Origin: Bryobacterales bacterium
Lineage (GTDB): Bacteria > Acidobacteriota > Terriglobia > Bryobacterales > Bryobacteraceae
Direction of reading: 5' to 3'
DNA length: 64,000 nucleotides
Assembly (NCBI GenBank): GCA_020846745.1
Contig: JADLDI010000074.1
Coordinates: forward strand, 27,061 to 91,060
The notes under the pieces were generated by a model, which was not told the origin of the DNA, did not search any database, and worked only from the letters and a program-made list of their open reading frames with translations. Position numbers and translations under genes: made by a program. This document shows, piece by piece, positions 25,906-35,283 of this stretch (within the stretch, counting starts at the first letter, position 1; each line of letters starts with the position of its first letter).

Positions 25906-27075
25906 TTAGAACACGTGGAGGGCGACGCGGTTGGATTCGATGAACTTCCAGTCGTATTCGACGCCCAAGCCGGGACCTTCGGGGACGGCAAAGCAACCGT
26001 CTTTGCCTACCGCTTCTAACTGCTCGGAGTAGCCGCACTTATAGATGGGCGGGACGGCGTTGGGGGTTCCGGGACCGACTAGCGCCACCTCATAGTAATT
26101 GGTGTTGCGCATGGCGCTCATCGAGTGCCGATGGGCGGGACCGGCGGCGTGGACTTCGCAGTCGACACCGAAGGCTTCGGCCATATGGGCGATTTTCATG
26201 CAGCCGGTGATGCCCATGTCGTATTCGGGGTCGGCGCGTAGGAAGTCGGTGGCTTCGGCGATCAGGAAGTCGGCCTTGGGCTCGACGCCGCGCACGTGTT
26301 CGGTTTGGAGCAATGGCGTTTTGAGCATCTGGCGGAGCTTGCGGTGGCCGTAGGCAGAGACGCCGCTGTCGCGGTAGGGGTCCTCGTACCAGAAGTAACT
26401 GGCTTCGTCGCAGGCGCGGCCGACGTAGAGGGCATCGGCGAAAGTCCGTAGTTGGCAGGCGGGGTCGATCATCAACTCCATGCGATCGCCCACCACTTTG
26501 CGGACATGCAGGACATTCGCGGCTTCTTCGTGTTTATCGCCTTCGTTCCAGCCGTGGATTTTGTAGGCGCGGTAGCCGAGTTCGTAGCATTGGAGGGCAA
26601 ACTCGCCGTGGGCCTCTTTGGAAGAGAGGATTCCGTTGCGGTCGCTCATATAAGTAGATGCATAGGCGGGTAGGCGTTTGCGGTAGCCGCCCAGGAGTTC
26701 CGAGACGGAGGCGCCGTACTTCTTGCCGGCGAGGTCCCATAGGGCGATGTCGAGGGGGCCGTGGCCCATGTGGTCGAACTGCCGCGCTTCGCGTTTCAGA
26801 TCGTCGTAGAGGGCCTCACGTTGTTCGGCTTCGCGTCCGATTAAATAAGGAGCGAGCATGAGAGTGGAGCCCAGCGCGGCCGCCGAGCCGACCCAGTGGG
26901 TGACGTACTCGCCGCGAAGTCCGTTGTCTGTTTGCACGGCCACCGCGTATTTGGTCAGGCGTGTGACGGCGCCTTTCTTGCAGCCCAATGCCCCCACGCC
27001 ACCGCCGCCGACACTCCCGAGATTCTGCGCATCGAACTGAAAGACATGAACTTCGACTCGATTGATCCGGCTCAC
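25906..27075 (-). CDS. Enolase-superfamily dehydratase/racemase (MR/MLE-like)
   Basis: A 389-residue member of the mandelate racemase/muconate lactonising subgroup. After the capping domain, the barrel carries YKIHGW (Lys plus a His two residues later), LMIDPACQLRTF with the first metal-binding Asp, FWYEDPY with the second acidic ligand, TEHVRG with the third, and a C-terminal EVHAAGPAHRHSMSA loop with a candidate catalytic His. The KIH variant of the KxK motif suggests a sugar-acid dehydratase rather than a racemase. The substrate cannot be read from sequence. It starts 47 bases from the divergent membrane glycosyltransferase gene. Confidence 0.85.
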   Translation of the reverse strand: MSRINRVEVHVFQFDAQNLGSVGGGGVGALGCKKGAVTRLTKYAVAVQTDNGLRGEYVTHWVGSAAALGSTLMLAPYLIGREAEQREALYDDLKREARQFDHMGHGPLDIALWDLAGKKYGASVSELLGGYRKRLPAYASTYMSDRNGILSSKEAHGEFALQCYELGYRAYKIHGWNEGDKHEEAANVLHVRKVVGDRMELMIDPACQLRTFADALYVGRACDEASYFWYEDPYRDSGVSAYGHRKLRQMLKTPLLQTEHVRGVEPKADFLIAEATDFLRADPEYDMGITGCMKIAHMAEAFGVDCEVHAAGPAHRHSMSAMRNTNYYEVALVGPGTPNAVPPIYKCGYSEQLEAVGKDGCFAVPEGPGLGVEYDWKFIESNRVALHVF

Positions 27076-27122
27076 AATGCTGCCAAGGATACCAGCTTCC
27101 TTGTATCTTGGAGTGAGACTGA

Positions 27123-28715
27123 ATGAGCCGTACAGGAATGGACGGAGGCTGGCTGGGGCGTTGGGGGCTGCCGCTAGCGGTAGTCGCAGCGGTGGTAGCC
27201 GCGGTTCAATGGCACGCGGGCGCCTACAGTGCCGATCTGTTAGGCGACCTTGACGAGCCGGCGCACTACGTCACGACGCGGATGGTGTACGAGTACCTTC
27301 GCGCACCGTTTTCGACGAATCCAATCCGCCACGCGGAACAGTTTTACCTCCATTTCCCGTTAGTCGGCATTGGACACTGGCCGCCCGGTCTTTACGCTAT
27401 CGGCGCGATTTGGGAGTTCATCGCGGGCCCAGGTACTCCGGCGATGCTGGTGCTGATGGCGGGGTTTGGCTCGCTCGCGGCGCTGCTGGTGTACGCGGTG
27501 AGTTCGAAGCTGGTAAGGGTGCCCGTGGCGGTTGCGGCTACGTTGCTTTTTGCGCTGATGCCCGCGTTCCAGCAATCGGTCTCATCGGTGATGGGCGACC
27601 TGTTGGCGCTCGCGTTGGTGCTGGCCGCGGTGCTCTGGTGGGTGCGCGCGGTGAACGGACAACGCACGATTGACGCTTGGCTGTTCGCGGCCGCGATGGT
27701 GGCGGCGGTGATGATCAAACCGATCGCCCTGGCCGGGTTCGCCGTCCTCCTGGTCGGCTTCTGGCGATTGCGCCGGCGCGGGTGGGTGCCGATTGTATTC
27801 GCGCTGGCGATTTGCGCCGGTTATCAGGTGGCGACGGCGAAGATGGCGGTGGGCATGGTGGATAAGCCGACATACGGCAAAGTACTGGATGGGTTTGTCT
27901 CGTTTCTGCAGTCGTTCCCACGACAGCTCGGCTGGGTCGCGGTGATCCTCGCTCTCGCGGGGCTCCTCTCCACCGCAAGATCGAAACGCAGAACGTCCCC
28001 CTACCTTTTCGCAGCCCTCACAGTGCTTGGCGGGGCAACGGTAGTGCTGGTCCTAATTACAAATGTCGGCGGTGCGTTGTTCGACCGGTATTATTTCGCC
28101 GCCTACGTGCCGGCTGTTGCGTTTGCGGCGGTATGCGTCAACTCGCTGTGGGACTACGTCCACCGCGGTGCGGCAGGAATAGCCATCCTGCTCAGCTTGG
28201 CTCTACATCCCGGCGTTCTGCGACCCTACACCAAGCCGGTGGAAGGCTTTCACACCTCAGTTTTGGCTGCGCTGCGCGGTTTGCCTGCACGGTCGGTGAT
28301 TGTGGTGGGCGCCAACGGCAGTACCACCGAACAGGTGCTGATTGGAGAACTGGCGCGTTCGACACCTCACGCCCGCAACCTGTTCACCGTTCGTTCATCG
28401 CAACTGCTGACCGAATCGGATTGGTTTGGCCGCGGGTACAAACTGCTGTTCGATAACGCCAACGCCATCGAAGCGGAGTTCCGGCGGATACCGGTGAATG
28501 CCGTCCTGCTGTACACCGGTGGTCCCGATAAGTATCCGCACTTCGAACTACTGCTAACTGCCTTGGCGGCCGATCCGCAGCAATGGGAACGCACGCAGCC
28601 TGCGCCGAAGTTCGTCCTGTACCGGCGACGCGAGCCGCTCATCGCGAAACTCCCACAGTTCCGGCTAAAGGTGAATGGCCTGGGCGGCCGGGAGTTAGTT
28701 CCCTTAGTAGAGTAG
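27123..28715 (+). CDS. GT39/PMT-like membrane glycosyltransferase
   Basis: A 530-residue integral membrane protein with about ten hydrophobic segments in the first 370 residues and a soluble C-terminal part. An acidic pair in the first loop (DLDEPAHYVTTRM) and HFPLVGIGHWPPGLY match the GT-C fold of dolichyl/polyprenyl-phosphate-mannose-dependent glycosyltransferases such as ArnT and PMT relatives. It would transfer a sugar from a lipid carrier at the periplasmic face. Acceptor unknown; no other cell-envelope genes are adjacent. Confidence 0.72.
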   Translation: MSRTGMDGGWLGRWGLPLAVVAAVVAAVQWHAGAYSADLLGDLDEPAHYVTTRMVYEYLRAPFSTNPIRHAEQFYLHFPLVGIGHWPPGLYAIGAIWEFIAGPGTPAMLVLMAGFGSLAALLVYAVSSKLVRVPVAVAATLLFALMPAFQQSVSSVMGDLLALALVLAAVLWWVRAVNGQRTIDAWLFAAAMVAAVMIKPIALAGFAVLLVGFWRLRRRGWVPIVFALAICAGYQVATAKMAVGMVDKPTYGKVLDGFVSFLQSFPRQLGWVAVILALAGLLSTARSKRRTSPYLFAALTVLGGATVVLVLITNVGGALFDRYYFAAYVPAVAFAAVCVNSLWDYVHRGAAGIAILLSLALHPGVLRPYTKPVEGFHTSVLAALRGLPARSVIVVGANGSTTEQVLIGELARSTPHARNLFTVRSSQLLTESDWFGRGYKLLFDNANAIEAEFRRIPVNAVLLYTGGPDKYPHFELLLTALAADPQQWERTQPAPKFVLYRRREPLIAKLPQFRLKVNGLGGRELVPLVE

Positions 28716-29011
28716 TAGCCGCTTTCCCCACCGAAGCTCGCTGGTTTGCGCGTATTGCACCACAACCCGGGTGCGAAATCCCCCAACGCATTTGTAAGAC
28801 GCTGCGCTCGCTGCGTTTTGCAATGGCAGGCGGATTGCTCCCTTTTTCGCTCGAACCATTGTTCGTTTGTGCCATAACGTAACATCCGGGTCTGGGGATC
28901 AGCAGGATTCTCGGAGCAAACGTGCAACTTGGTTTTGGGAGATGAAGTACTTGTGTCGCCAGAATGCGCGTTGCATCCTGACTGCTCACGTGATCTTTTC
29001 CCGCTAACGCT
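28716..29011. other. 296-bp gap before the respiratory cluster
   Basis: No gene is supported here. It should contain the promoter of the Rieske/cytochrome b and cbb3 cluster that follows, but I cannot point to a convincing -35/-10 pair. A short inverted repeat (ACGCTGCGCTCGCTGCGTT) lies near 28779-28797. It could end the upstream glycosyltransferase transcript, although it lacks a T-tract. Confidence 0.35.
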
Positions 29012-29230
29012 ATGGAACTAACCTGGGTCGCCATGGCCGCGAGTCTCATGATGGGAGCGGGCGCAGCCTGTCTGTTTATCTTCGCTGTCAAAAAGAACTG
29101 GTTCCACAACCTCGAAGACGCCAAATACCAGGTCTTCTGGTCGGATGTGGAACATCTGGTGGATTCCTCGAAGGAGAGTGGCAAGCATGACAATCACACC
29201 GACCAAGATGCCGAAAACCGCAGCCGATAG
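29012..29230 (+). CDS. ccoS: CcoS-like cbb3 oxidase assembly protein
   Basis: A 72-residue protein with one N-terminal transmembrane helix ([20 protein letters not shown]) followed by [13 protein letters not shown]. The pattern of a single helix then D/NLE...W matches CcoS, which helps insert heme and copper into cbb3 oxidase. The tail is longer than usual and hydrophilic. It is the first gene of the cluster and overlaps the start of the Rieske gene (29187), so the two are translationally coupled. Confidence 0.65.
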   Translation: MELTWVAMAASLMMGAGAACLFIFAVKKNWFHNLEDAKYQVFWSDVEHLVDSSKESGKHDNHTDQDAENRSR

Positions 29231-29690
29231 CAGTGCGTCGGAAGGCGATCAGAATCGCCGGCGGCTGCTGGGCTGGTTGACCGGGTTCGGGCTATTCGGT
29301 TCCGCGGTGTTGAGCGCGTTTTCGAACTTCATCTTTATCAAGCCGCGCGCGACTTATGGCGCGCCCCAGCGATTCTCGATCGGCAAGCCCGATGAGTTCC
29401 CGCCCGGAACGCGGATGGCGTTGGAGCAGCGCCGTGTGTGCGTCGTGCGCGAGGGGAACAAGATCGCCGCAATTTCTACGACTTGTACTCATCTTGGTTG
29501 CATTATCGGATTGTCGGAAACAGGATTCGCCTGCCCTTGCCACGGCTCGCGGTTCGATCCGGACGGCAACGTAACGGGCGGTCCGGCGCCGCGGCCGCTG
29601 CCTTGGTTTAAGGTCACACTGGCGCCCAACGGTGAAATCGAGGTGGACAAGGATGCCGAAGTCGAGCCCGGGAGCTATCTGAACGTATGA
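29187..29690 (+). CDS. Rieske iron-sulfur protein of a bc-type complex
   Basis: A 167-residue Rieske subunit that takes electrons from quinol and passes them to cytochrome c. One N-terminal helix ([20 protein letters not shown]) anchors it. The 2Fe-2S ligands are Cys100 and His102 in CTHLGC and Cys116 and His119 in CPCHGSRF, with Cys105 and Cys118 forming the expected disulfide. The ATG at 29187 follows AAGGAG and was preferred to the start at 29145, which lacks a site. The stop overlaps the cytochrome b ATG (ATGA). Confidence 0.92.
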   Translation: MTITPTKMPKTAADSSASEGDQNRRRLLGWLTGFGLFGSAVLSAFSNFIFIKPRATYGAPQRFSIGKPDEFPPGTRMALEQRRVCVVREGNKIAAISTTCTHLGCIIGLSETGFACPCHGSRFDPDGNVTGGPAPRPLPWFKVTLAPNGEIEVDKDAEVEPGSYLNV

Positions 29691-30985
29691 GCACCGCCAC
29701 CAAGCCGCCAAACCTGATCGCGAACCTGAAATCGCTGCCATCGAACGTCTGGAGTTCGGTTTTCCGCAACCCGCTGCCGCACTCGGACCTGGGCCGGGCT
29801 TCCACCAGTTTTTCGAACTTCTTTCTGCATATTCACCCGGTGAAGGTCCACCAGAATACGCTTCGGCCGCTGTTCACGCTCGGCTTAGGTCTGATGTCGA
29901 CCTTCCTGTTCATCATCCTCCTCGTGACGGGCATCCTTTTGATGTTCTACTACGTGCCGTCGACGACACAGGCCTACGACCGGATGCTCGACCTGCGCGG
30001 GTCGGTTGCCTTCGGAACGTTCCTGCGGAACATGCATCGCTGGAGCGCGCACGGCATGGTCGGCATTGTGTTCCTGCATATGTGCCGCGTGTTCCTGACG
30101 GGATCTTATAAAAAGCCGCGTGAATTCAACTGGGTGATCGGCGTGTTGCTGTTCCTGGTGACTCTATTCCTGAGCTTTACCGGATATCTGCTGCCTTGGG
30201 ACCAGTTGGCCTTTTGGGCGATCACGGTGGGAACGGCGATCGCGGGTTATGCACCGGTCGTTGGACAACAACTACGGTTCCTACTGCTGGGCGACGCCAC
30301 GGTCGGACAGGAAGCGCTGCTTCGGTTCTATGTGTTGCATGTAGCGGTTCTCCCGGCGGTAATGATCCTGCTGATCGCAATCCACTTCTGGCGGATTCGC
30401 AAAGACGGCGGACTGTCGCGGCCCGAAGAAGCCGATGCTCCGGCGGCGTCGGCGGCGGCTCCGGTTGCACCGGTAGCGGTGACGGTACGCGCCGTGCCGC
30501 TGGCGAAGGACAAAGTGTTCGGGTTGCAGGGTTTTGTTCGGACAAACGTCGCGAAGATGGGCAATGTACCCGACCGGTCCGTGTTTGCGTGGCCCAACCT
30601 GGTGCTGGCTGAGTTGTTCGTGTTCGTGCTGACACTGGCGGTGATCTTGCTGGTTTCGCTGTTCTTCAATGCGCCGCTCGAGGAGCCGGTAAACGTCATG
30701 CATCCGCCCAACCCGGCGAAAGCGCCCTGGTACTTCCTTGGGTTGCAGGAGTTAGTGAGTTATTCCGCGTTTTGGGGCGGTATCGGCATCCCAACGATCT
30801 TCGTCATCCTGCTGTTAGTGGCTCCCTATCTGGATAGGAAGCCGGGTGGTTCGGGCGTGTGGTTCTCGCGCGAACGCCTGTTGCCGAACACGATCTATAT
30901 CTCCATGGTTTTGCTGAATATCGTCCTGGTGGTGATCGGAACATTCTTCCGAGGGCCGAACTGGGAATTCGTCAGTCCGTGGTAA
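29687..30985 (+). CDS. Cytochrome b of a Rieske/cytochrome b complex
   Basis: A 432-residue membrane subunit combining the b6-like N-terminal part and the subunit IV-like C-terminal part. Likely heme b ligands are His117 and His131 in the second helix and His218 and His233 in the fourth. The 14 residues between the last pair is the b6f-type spacing. [12 protein letters not shown] is the quinol-site PEWY-type motif. A low-complexity Ala/Val linker (near residues 245-265) joins the two halves. It is followed 12 bases later by the multiheme cytochrome c, replacing the usual c1 or f subunit. Confidence 0.93.
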   Translation: MSTATKPPNLIANLKSLPSNVWSSVFRNPLPHSDLGRASTSFSNFFLHIHPVKVHQNTLRPLFTLGLGLMSTFLFIILLVTGILLMFYYVPSTTQAYDRMLDLRGSVAFGTFLRNMHRWSAHGMVGIVFLHMCRVFLTGSYKKPREFNWVIGVLLFLVTLFLSFTGYLLPWDQLAFWAITVGTAIAGYAPVVGQQLRFLLLGDATVGQEALLRFYVLHVAVLPAVMILLIAIHFWRIRKDGGLSRPEEADAPAASAAAPVAPVAVTVRAVPLAKDKVFGLQGFVRTNVAKMGNVPDRSVFAWPNLVLAELFVFVLTLAVILLVSLFFNAPLEEPVNVMHPPNPAKAPWYFLGLQELVSYSAFWGGIGIPTIFVILLLVAPYLDRKPGGSGVWFSRERLLPNTIYISMVLLNIVLVVIGTFFRGPNWEFVSPW

Positions 30986-30997
30986 TGAGGTGAACCC

Positions 30998-32815
30998 ATG
31001 CGATTAGCACTTTCGGTAGCTGCCTTCGTCATACTCGTTGTCCACGGCCTGGTGTTTTATAAGCAGTTTTTCCATAAGTGGCAGGACTATCAAACCACTT
31101 ACTTCGACCAGGCGCGCGGCCTGGCTAAGTCCGACGCGGAGCGCGCGGCGGTAACGGGCCGCAGTCCTCGAATTGAGCAGTACATTGTGACGCGGTTCGG
31201 CGAGACCCGCATCGACCGGTGCGGCACTTGCCATATCGCGATGGACGACCCCCGGTTCGATAAGCACGCCGAGCCCTTGAAAACCCACCCTTATTCGGCC
31301 GCATTGGGCGACCGGCAGGTGAACGGTAAATGGGAACGGCGGCACAAGTTCGCCGACTTCGGCTGCACCGTTTGTCACGACGGCCAAGGCCGCGGGTTGG
31401 AAGAGCATTACAGCCACGGTGAGGATCATTACTGGCCCGATCCGCTGGCTGGTTTCGTAGTGCAGGCGAACTGGCGCAAGGAGTTTCAACCGAAGCTGAA
31501 GGGCCGCGCCTTTATGGAGGCCAACTGCGCGCAATGCCATACGGAAGAGAACTTTGCCGGGACGGCGACGGTGGCGCGCGGGCGGCAACTGTTCATGGGA
31601 ACCAACTGCTACGGCTGCCACCGGATCGAAGGCCTTTCCGACGGAACTCTTGGTCCGGACCTGACCGAGGCCGGCAAGAAGTTCAAGATCGATTACCTGT
31701 GGGAGTCAATCGTAGATCCGCGGGCGAACAGCGCGACTTCGTTCATGCCGAAGTTCAACCTGAACGAGAAAGACGTGCAGGCGCTGGTGGTGTTCCTGAA
31801 GAGCCGCCGCGGCGTGAACTTTGCGGAAACGTCGCTCGATAAGTTCCGTGCGGAACTGCAGTTGAAACGGACGGAAGCGGCGATGGCGGGCGCGGGCGAG
31901 GCGGCTAAGGCCACTGGTCCGGCTGAGGCTGCGAAGGGCGAGAAGCTGATTCTTGATCGTGCCTGTACCGCTTGCCACCGGCTTGGCGATCGGGATGGCG
32001 GAATCGCGCCGGACCTGAGTTACGAAGGGCTGGTTAAGGACGAAACCTGGATTTACGACCACTTCCGCAACCCGCGCGCCACCGTGCCCGATTCGATCAT
32101 GCCGACGTTCCGGTTTGTGGATGCCGATTTCCGGGCCATGACGGCGTTCCTGTTGACCCAGAACAAGCCGGTCCCGCCCACGATATCTCCAGCGGACACC
32201 TATAAGACGCTGTGCCAGCGGTGCCACGGCGAGAAGGGGGACGGACACGGTCCGATCGCGATCTATCTCGATCCGTACCCGCGCGATTTGACTAAGTCCG
32301 GTTTCATGAACAGCAAACCGCTCGAGCGGCTGAAGAACTCGATCAAGCAGGGTGTTGCCGGAACGTCGATGCCGGCATGGGGCAAGGCGTTGAATGAACA
32401 GCAGGTAGACGATGTATTGAACTACGTGCTGGCGACTTACACCAAGGAAGCGCGGCGCGAGTTGAAGCCCCGCAAGGTTCCCGAAAAGAACCCGGTGGCT
32501 ATGAATAACGAATCGGCCGCACGCGGCGAGAAGATGTTTATCGATCGCTGCTCCGGGTGCCACAGCCGCAAGGCCGACGGTAAGGGTCCGAACTCGCTCG
32601 ACATTCTGCCGCGTCCGCGCAATCTGCGGAATTCGTGGTTCGTCAACAGTGTCACCGATCGGCGGTTGTTTGAATCGATTCTATACGGCGTGCAGGGTAC
32701 GGCCATGCCGCCATGGGTGGACTACGGTCTCTCCCAGTCTGACGTAGGAGATTTGGTTAACTTCATTCGCAGTATTAACACGCAAACGAGGAGTCTACAT
32801 GCCAGAGCAGAGTAG
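30998..32815 (+). CDS. Seven-heme membrane-anchored cytochrome c
   Basis: A 605-residue cytochrome with an N-terminal helix ([17 protein letters not shown]) acting as anchor and export signal. Heme motifs are CGTCH 75-79, CTVCH 123-127, CAQCH 177-181, CYGCH 204-208, CTACH 323-327, CQRCH 406-410 and CSGCH 518-522. Candidate Met ligands follow in SFMPKF, IMPTFRF, SMPAWG and AMPPWV, indicating four class I cytochrome domains in the C-terminal two thirds and a different N-terminal diheme part. It lies between cytochrome b and ccoN, overlapping ccoN by 17 bases, so it probably carries electrons from the bc complex into the oxidase. No c1, f or heme-bearing CcoP is encoded nearby. Confidence 0.9.
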   Translation: MRLALSVAAFVILVVHGLVFYKQFFHKWQDYQTTYFDQARGLAKSDAERAAVTGRSPRIEQYIVTRFGETRIDRCGTCHIAMDDPRFDKHAEPLKTHPYSAALGDRQVNGKWERRHKFADFGCTVCHDGQGRGLEEHYSHGEDHYWPDPLAGFVVQANWRKEFQPKLKGRAFMEANCAQCHTEENFAGTATVARGRQLFMGTNCYGCHRIEGLSDGTLGPDLTEAGKKFKIDYLWESIVDPRANSATSFMPKFNLNEKDVQALVVFLKSRRGVNFAETSLDKFRAELQLKRTEAAMAGAGEAAKATGPAEAAKGEKLILDRACTACHRLGDRDGGIAPDLSYEGLVKDETWIYDHFRNPRATVPDSIMPTFRFVDADFRAMTAFLLTQNKPVPPTISPADTYKTLCQRCHGEKGDGHGPIAIYLDPYPRDLTKSGFMNSKPLERLKNSIKQGVAGTSMPAWGKALNEQQVDDVLNYVLATYTKEARRELKPRKVPEKNPVAMNNESAARGEKMFIDRCSGCHSRKADGKGPNSLDILPRPRNLRNSWFVNSVTDRRLFESILYGVQGTAMPPWVDYGLSQSDVGDLVNFIRSINTQTRSLHARAE

Positions 32816-34202
32816 CGCCCGGGTACAGCCGGGGGTCGCCGCGTCGGGCGCCACAACGGTTCACGACGATACGACTGCCAAGTGGTTTATAGTAAGTTCC
32901 GTTACTTACTTCTTCATTGTCGGCATTATCGCCATCGCCATCGCCGCCAAGTTTATATGGCCCGAGTTACTTGGCACGGTGCAGTATTTGACTTATGGCC
33001 GCCTGCGACCGCTGCATGTGAACGGGATGCTGTTCGGGTGGCTGCTTTCCGCGGATATGGGTCTGACTTTCTTCCTGGTACCACGGCTGTGCGGTGTGAA
33101 GTTGTGGAGTGAGAAGTTAGGCGTGGCTACGGCGGCATTGTGGAACATCGTCGTTCTGAGCGCGGTGGTCTGCCTGCTGTTAGGTATCAACCAGGGATTG
33201 GAATATGCGGAGTTGCCGCTGGGGCTCGATGTCCTGGTGGTCGTGGCTTGGATCATGTTCGGCGTGAATATCTTCGCCACCATCGCGAGCCGCAAGTTCG
33301 ACGCCATGTATGTCTCGCTCTGGTACGTCATGGGGACTATCCTGTGGACCGCCTTCGTGTACCTGACCGGTAACTTCGCCGTGCTGTTCGCCACCGGCGT
33401 GAACCAGGCGAATCTCAACTGGATGTATGTCCACAACGCGGTGGGGCTGATCTTCACCCCCGTGGGCTTGGCGTTAGCGTATTACTACATTCCGAAGTCG
33501 TCGAACACGCCGCTCTATAGCCATAAGCTGTCGATGATCGGCTTCTGGTCGCTCGCGTTTGTCTATGTGTGGACGGGCGCCCACCATATGATCCACGGGC
33601 CCATTTCGCAGTGGTTGCAGACCATCGCGAGCGCGTTCTCGGTGATGCTGCTGATTCCGGTGTGGGCCGCCGTGTATAACTTCTTCGCCACCATGAAAGG
33701 CCAGTGGCACCAGCTGCGCGAGAACGTGACGCTGAAGTTCCTCATGTCGGGAGTGGTCTTCTACCTGTTGACCTGCTTCCAGGGACCGATGCACTCGCTG
33801 AGAAGCGTAAACGCGATTGTGTCGAAGACGGATTGGATCCCCGGTCACGCCCACATGGCGGTGCTCGGCGCGTTCTCCTTCTTCGCGATTGCGGGAACCT
33901 ATTACACGTTGCCGCGCATTCTGAATAAGAAGCTGTTCTCCGATGCCCTGGCGAACTGGAGTTACTGGCTGTTGATGACCGGCGGCCTTGGCTTTTTCGT
34001 CACCCTGTGGTTGGGCGGATTCTGGCAGGGGTGGCAGTGGAATAATCCCGCCATCCCGTTCATCGACACAGTAAAGGCGCTGCAGCCGGTCTGGATTGTC
34101 CGATTCTTTTCGGGCATCCTGATGTTCCTCGGCATCGTGTCGTTCGCCTACAACGTGTTAGCCACGTTCCTCGGTTCCGACTCGGAACCGGCGGCTGCAT
34201 AG
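32799..34202 (+). CDS. ccoN: cbb3-type cytochrome c oxidase subunit I
   Basis: A 467-residue catalytic subunit with about twelve transmembrane helices holding heme b, heme b3 and CuB; it reduces oxygen to water and pumps protons. Signatures are [14 protein letters not shown] (low-spin heme His), [10 protein letters not shown] (CuB His), [11 protein letters not shown] with the Tyr expected to be cross-linked, [10 protein letters not shown] (CuB His pair) and [12 protein letters not shown] (heme His pair). The ATG at 32799 follows GAGGAG and lies inside the end of the cytochrome gene. Confidence 0.95.
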   Translation: MPEQSSARVQPGVAASGATTVHDDTTAKWFIVSSVTYFFIVGIIAIAIAAKFIWPELLGTVQYLTYGRLRPLHVNGMLFGWLLSADMGLTFFLVPRLCGVKLWSEKLGVATAALWNIVVLSAVVCLLLGINQGLEYAELPLGLDVLVVVAWIMFGVNIFATIASRKFDAMYVSLWYVMGTILWTAFVYLTGNFAVLFATGVNQANLNWMYVHNAVGLIFTPVGLALAYYYIPKSSNTPLYSHKLSMIGFWSLAFVYVWTGAHHMIHGPISQWLQTIASAFSVMLLIPVWAAVYNFFATMKGQWHQLRENVTLKFLMSGVVFYLLTCFQGPMHSLRSVNAIVSKTDWIPGHAHMAVLGAFSFFAIAGTYYTLPRILNKKLFSDALANWSYWLLMTGGLGFFVTLWLGGFWQGWQWNNPAIPFIDTVKALQPVWIVRFFSGILMFLGIVSFAYNVLATFLGSDSEPAAA

Positions 34203-34218
34203 GATAAGGAGACTCGTC

Positions 34219-34788
34219 ATGTTACGCAAAGCAGATACGAGTGCAACCTGGGCGGTTATCTTTTCGCTGATCTTTTTCTTTATCGGCGGCTTACTGACTA
34301 CCGTTGTTCCGCCGCTGGTGGATAAGAGCTGGTCGATGCCGTTTGAAAACTCCGATCCTTCGAAAGGACCTGTCGGAAAACTGCAACCGTACACGGAATT
34401 GGAACTCAAAGGCCGTGCCATCTATGTTCGCGAAGGCTGCTGGTATTGCCACACGCAGCAGACGCGCACGTTGTTGTCCGACACGAAGCGATCGGGCTGG
34501 AAGGGTGTCGATTCTCCGGTATCGACGCCGGACGAATTTGTCTACGATTCGCCGCACCTGTTCGGCACGAAGCGTACTGGTCCTGATTTGTCGCGCGTAG
34601 GCGGCAAGTACGACACGCAATGGCATCGCACGCATTTCCGCAATCCGCGCGACCTCGTGCCGGGTTCGATCATGCCTCCGTTCCCGTGGTTGGTCGACAA
34701 TCCGCAGGAATTCGAAGCGATCGTAGCGTACATGCAGAAGTTGGGACGCGCGAAGGACTGGCGGCCCGACCATGACTACGAGAAATAG
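34219..34788 (+). CDS. ccoO: cbb3 oxidase monoheme subunit II
   Basis: A 189-residue cytochrome c subunit that feeds electrons to CcoN. One N-terminal transmembrane helix (WAVIFSLIFFFIGGLLTTVV) precedes the periplasmic cytochrome domain. The single heme motif is CWYCH in REGCWYCHTQQTRTL, with the Met ligand in PGSIMPPFPW. AAGGAG lies upstream of the ATG. It follows ccoN after 16 bases. Length is a little under typical CcoO (about 200). Confidence 0.95.
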   Translation: MLRKADTSATWAVIFSLIFFFIGGLLTTVVPPLVDKSWSMPFENSDPSKGPVGKLQPYTELELKGRAIYVREGCWYCHTQQTRTLLSDTKRSGWKGVDSPVSTPDEFVYDSPHLFGTKRTGPDLSRVGGKYDTQWHRTHFRNPRDLVPGSIMPPFPWLVDNPQEFEAIVAYMQKLGRAKDWRPDHDYEK

Positions 34789-34796
34789 GAGGCGCG

Positions 34797-34955
34797 ATGA
34801 GCGATTATACGTGGCCTAGTGTCTATTTCTCTTATCTGTTCTTCGCCATCTCGTTAGCAGCGGCCTTGTTTTTCTTCTTTCGCAGCCTGAAGCATGGTTA
34901 TCTCGGCAAGAACAGCGAAGACGTCAAGAATCGAATGATGGAAGACCAATCGTAG
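34797..34955 (+). CDS. ccoQ: CcoQ-like small oxidase subunit
   Basis: A 52-residue single-helix protein (MSDYTWPSVYFSYLFFAISL, then AAALFFFFRSLKHGY and a charged tail). AGGAGG at 34787-34792 precedes the ATG by 4 bases. Position between ccoO and the CcoP-like gene, size and the one-helix layout match CcoQ/FixQ, which stabilises the cbb3 complex. Confidence 0.75.
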   Translation: MSDYTWPSVYFSYLFFAISLAAALFFFFRSLKHGYLGKNSEDVKNRMMEDQS

Positions 34956-34964
34956 GAGTAAGCC

Positions 34965-35267
34965 ATGAGTGAAGAAAAGAAAGAGACGGGGATAAAGGAC
35001 TACGCCGGCGGTTGGATCACCGAGCGCGAGGGGACCGACGTTCCCGGGTTTCTGAAATTGGCATTTCCGATCATCGGCCTGTTCTGTGTCGGCTATCTGG
35101 TGTTTCTGCGGAACGGCGAGACGACGCATTCCGATCGCGGTGTGCTGGTTCAGGCATTGAATAAGGTGACGGGCAACGGTGACACCGTGATGTACCTGGT
35201 AACGGCGCTGGCGCTGGTCTATGTAGCTGTTACTGTTTTGTTCGCGATCAGAAAGAATACGCACTAG
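34965..35267 (+). CDS. CcoP-like subunit lacking heme-binding domains
   Basis: A 100-residue protein with two predicted transmembrane helices (FLKLAFPIIGLFCVGYLVFL near 29-48 and VMYLVTALALVYVAVTVLFA near 75-94). The N-terminal DYAGGWITEREGTDVPGF resembles the start of CcoP, but there is no CxxCH and no periplasmic cytochrome domain. It occupies the ccoP position, nine bases after ccoQ, with AGGAG upstream. The missing heme function may be supplied by the seven-heme cytochrome. Alternatively it is an unrelated small subunit. Confidence 0.7.
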   Translation: MSEEKKETGIKDYAGGWITEREGTDVPGFLKLAFPIIGLFCVGYLVFLRNGETTHSDRGVLVQALNKVTGNGDTVMYLVTALALVYVAVTVLFAIRKNTH

Positions 35268-35283
35268 GTTCGAGCTGCTCCCG

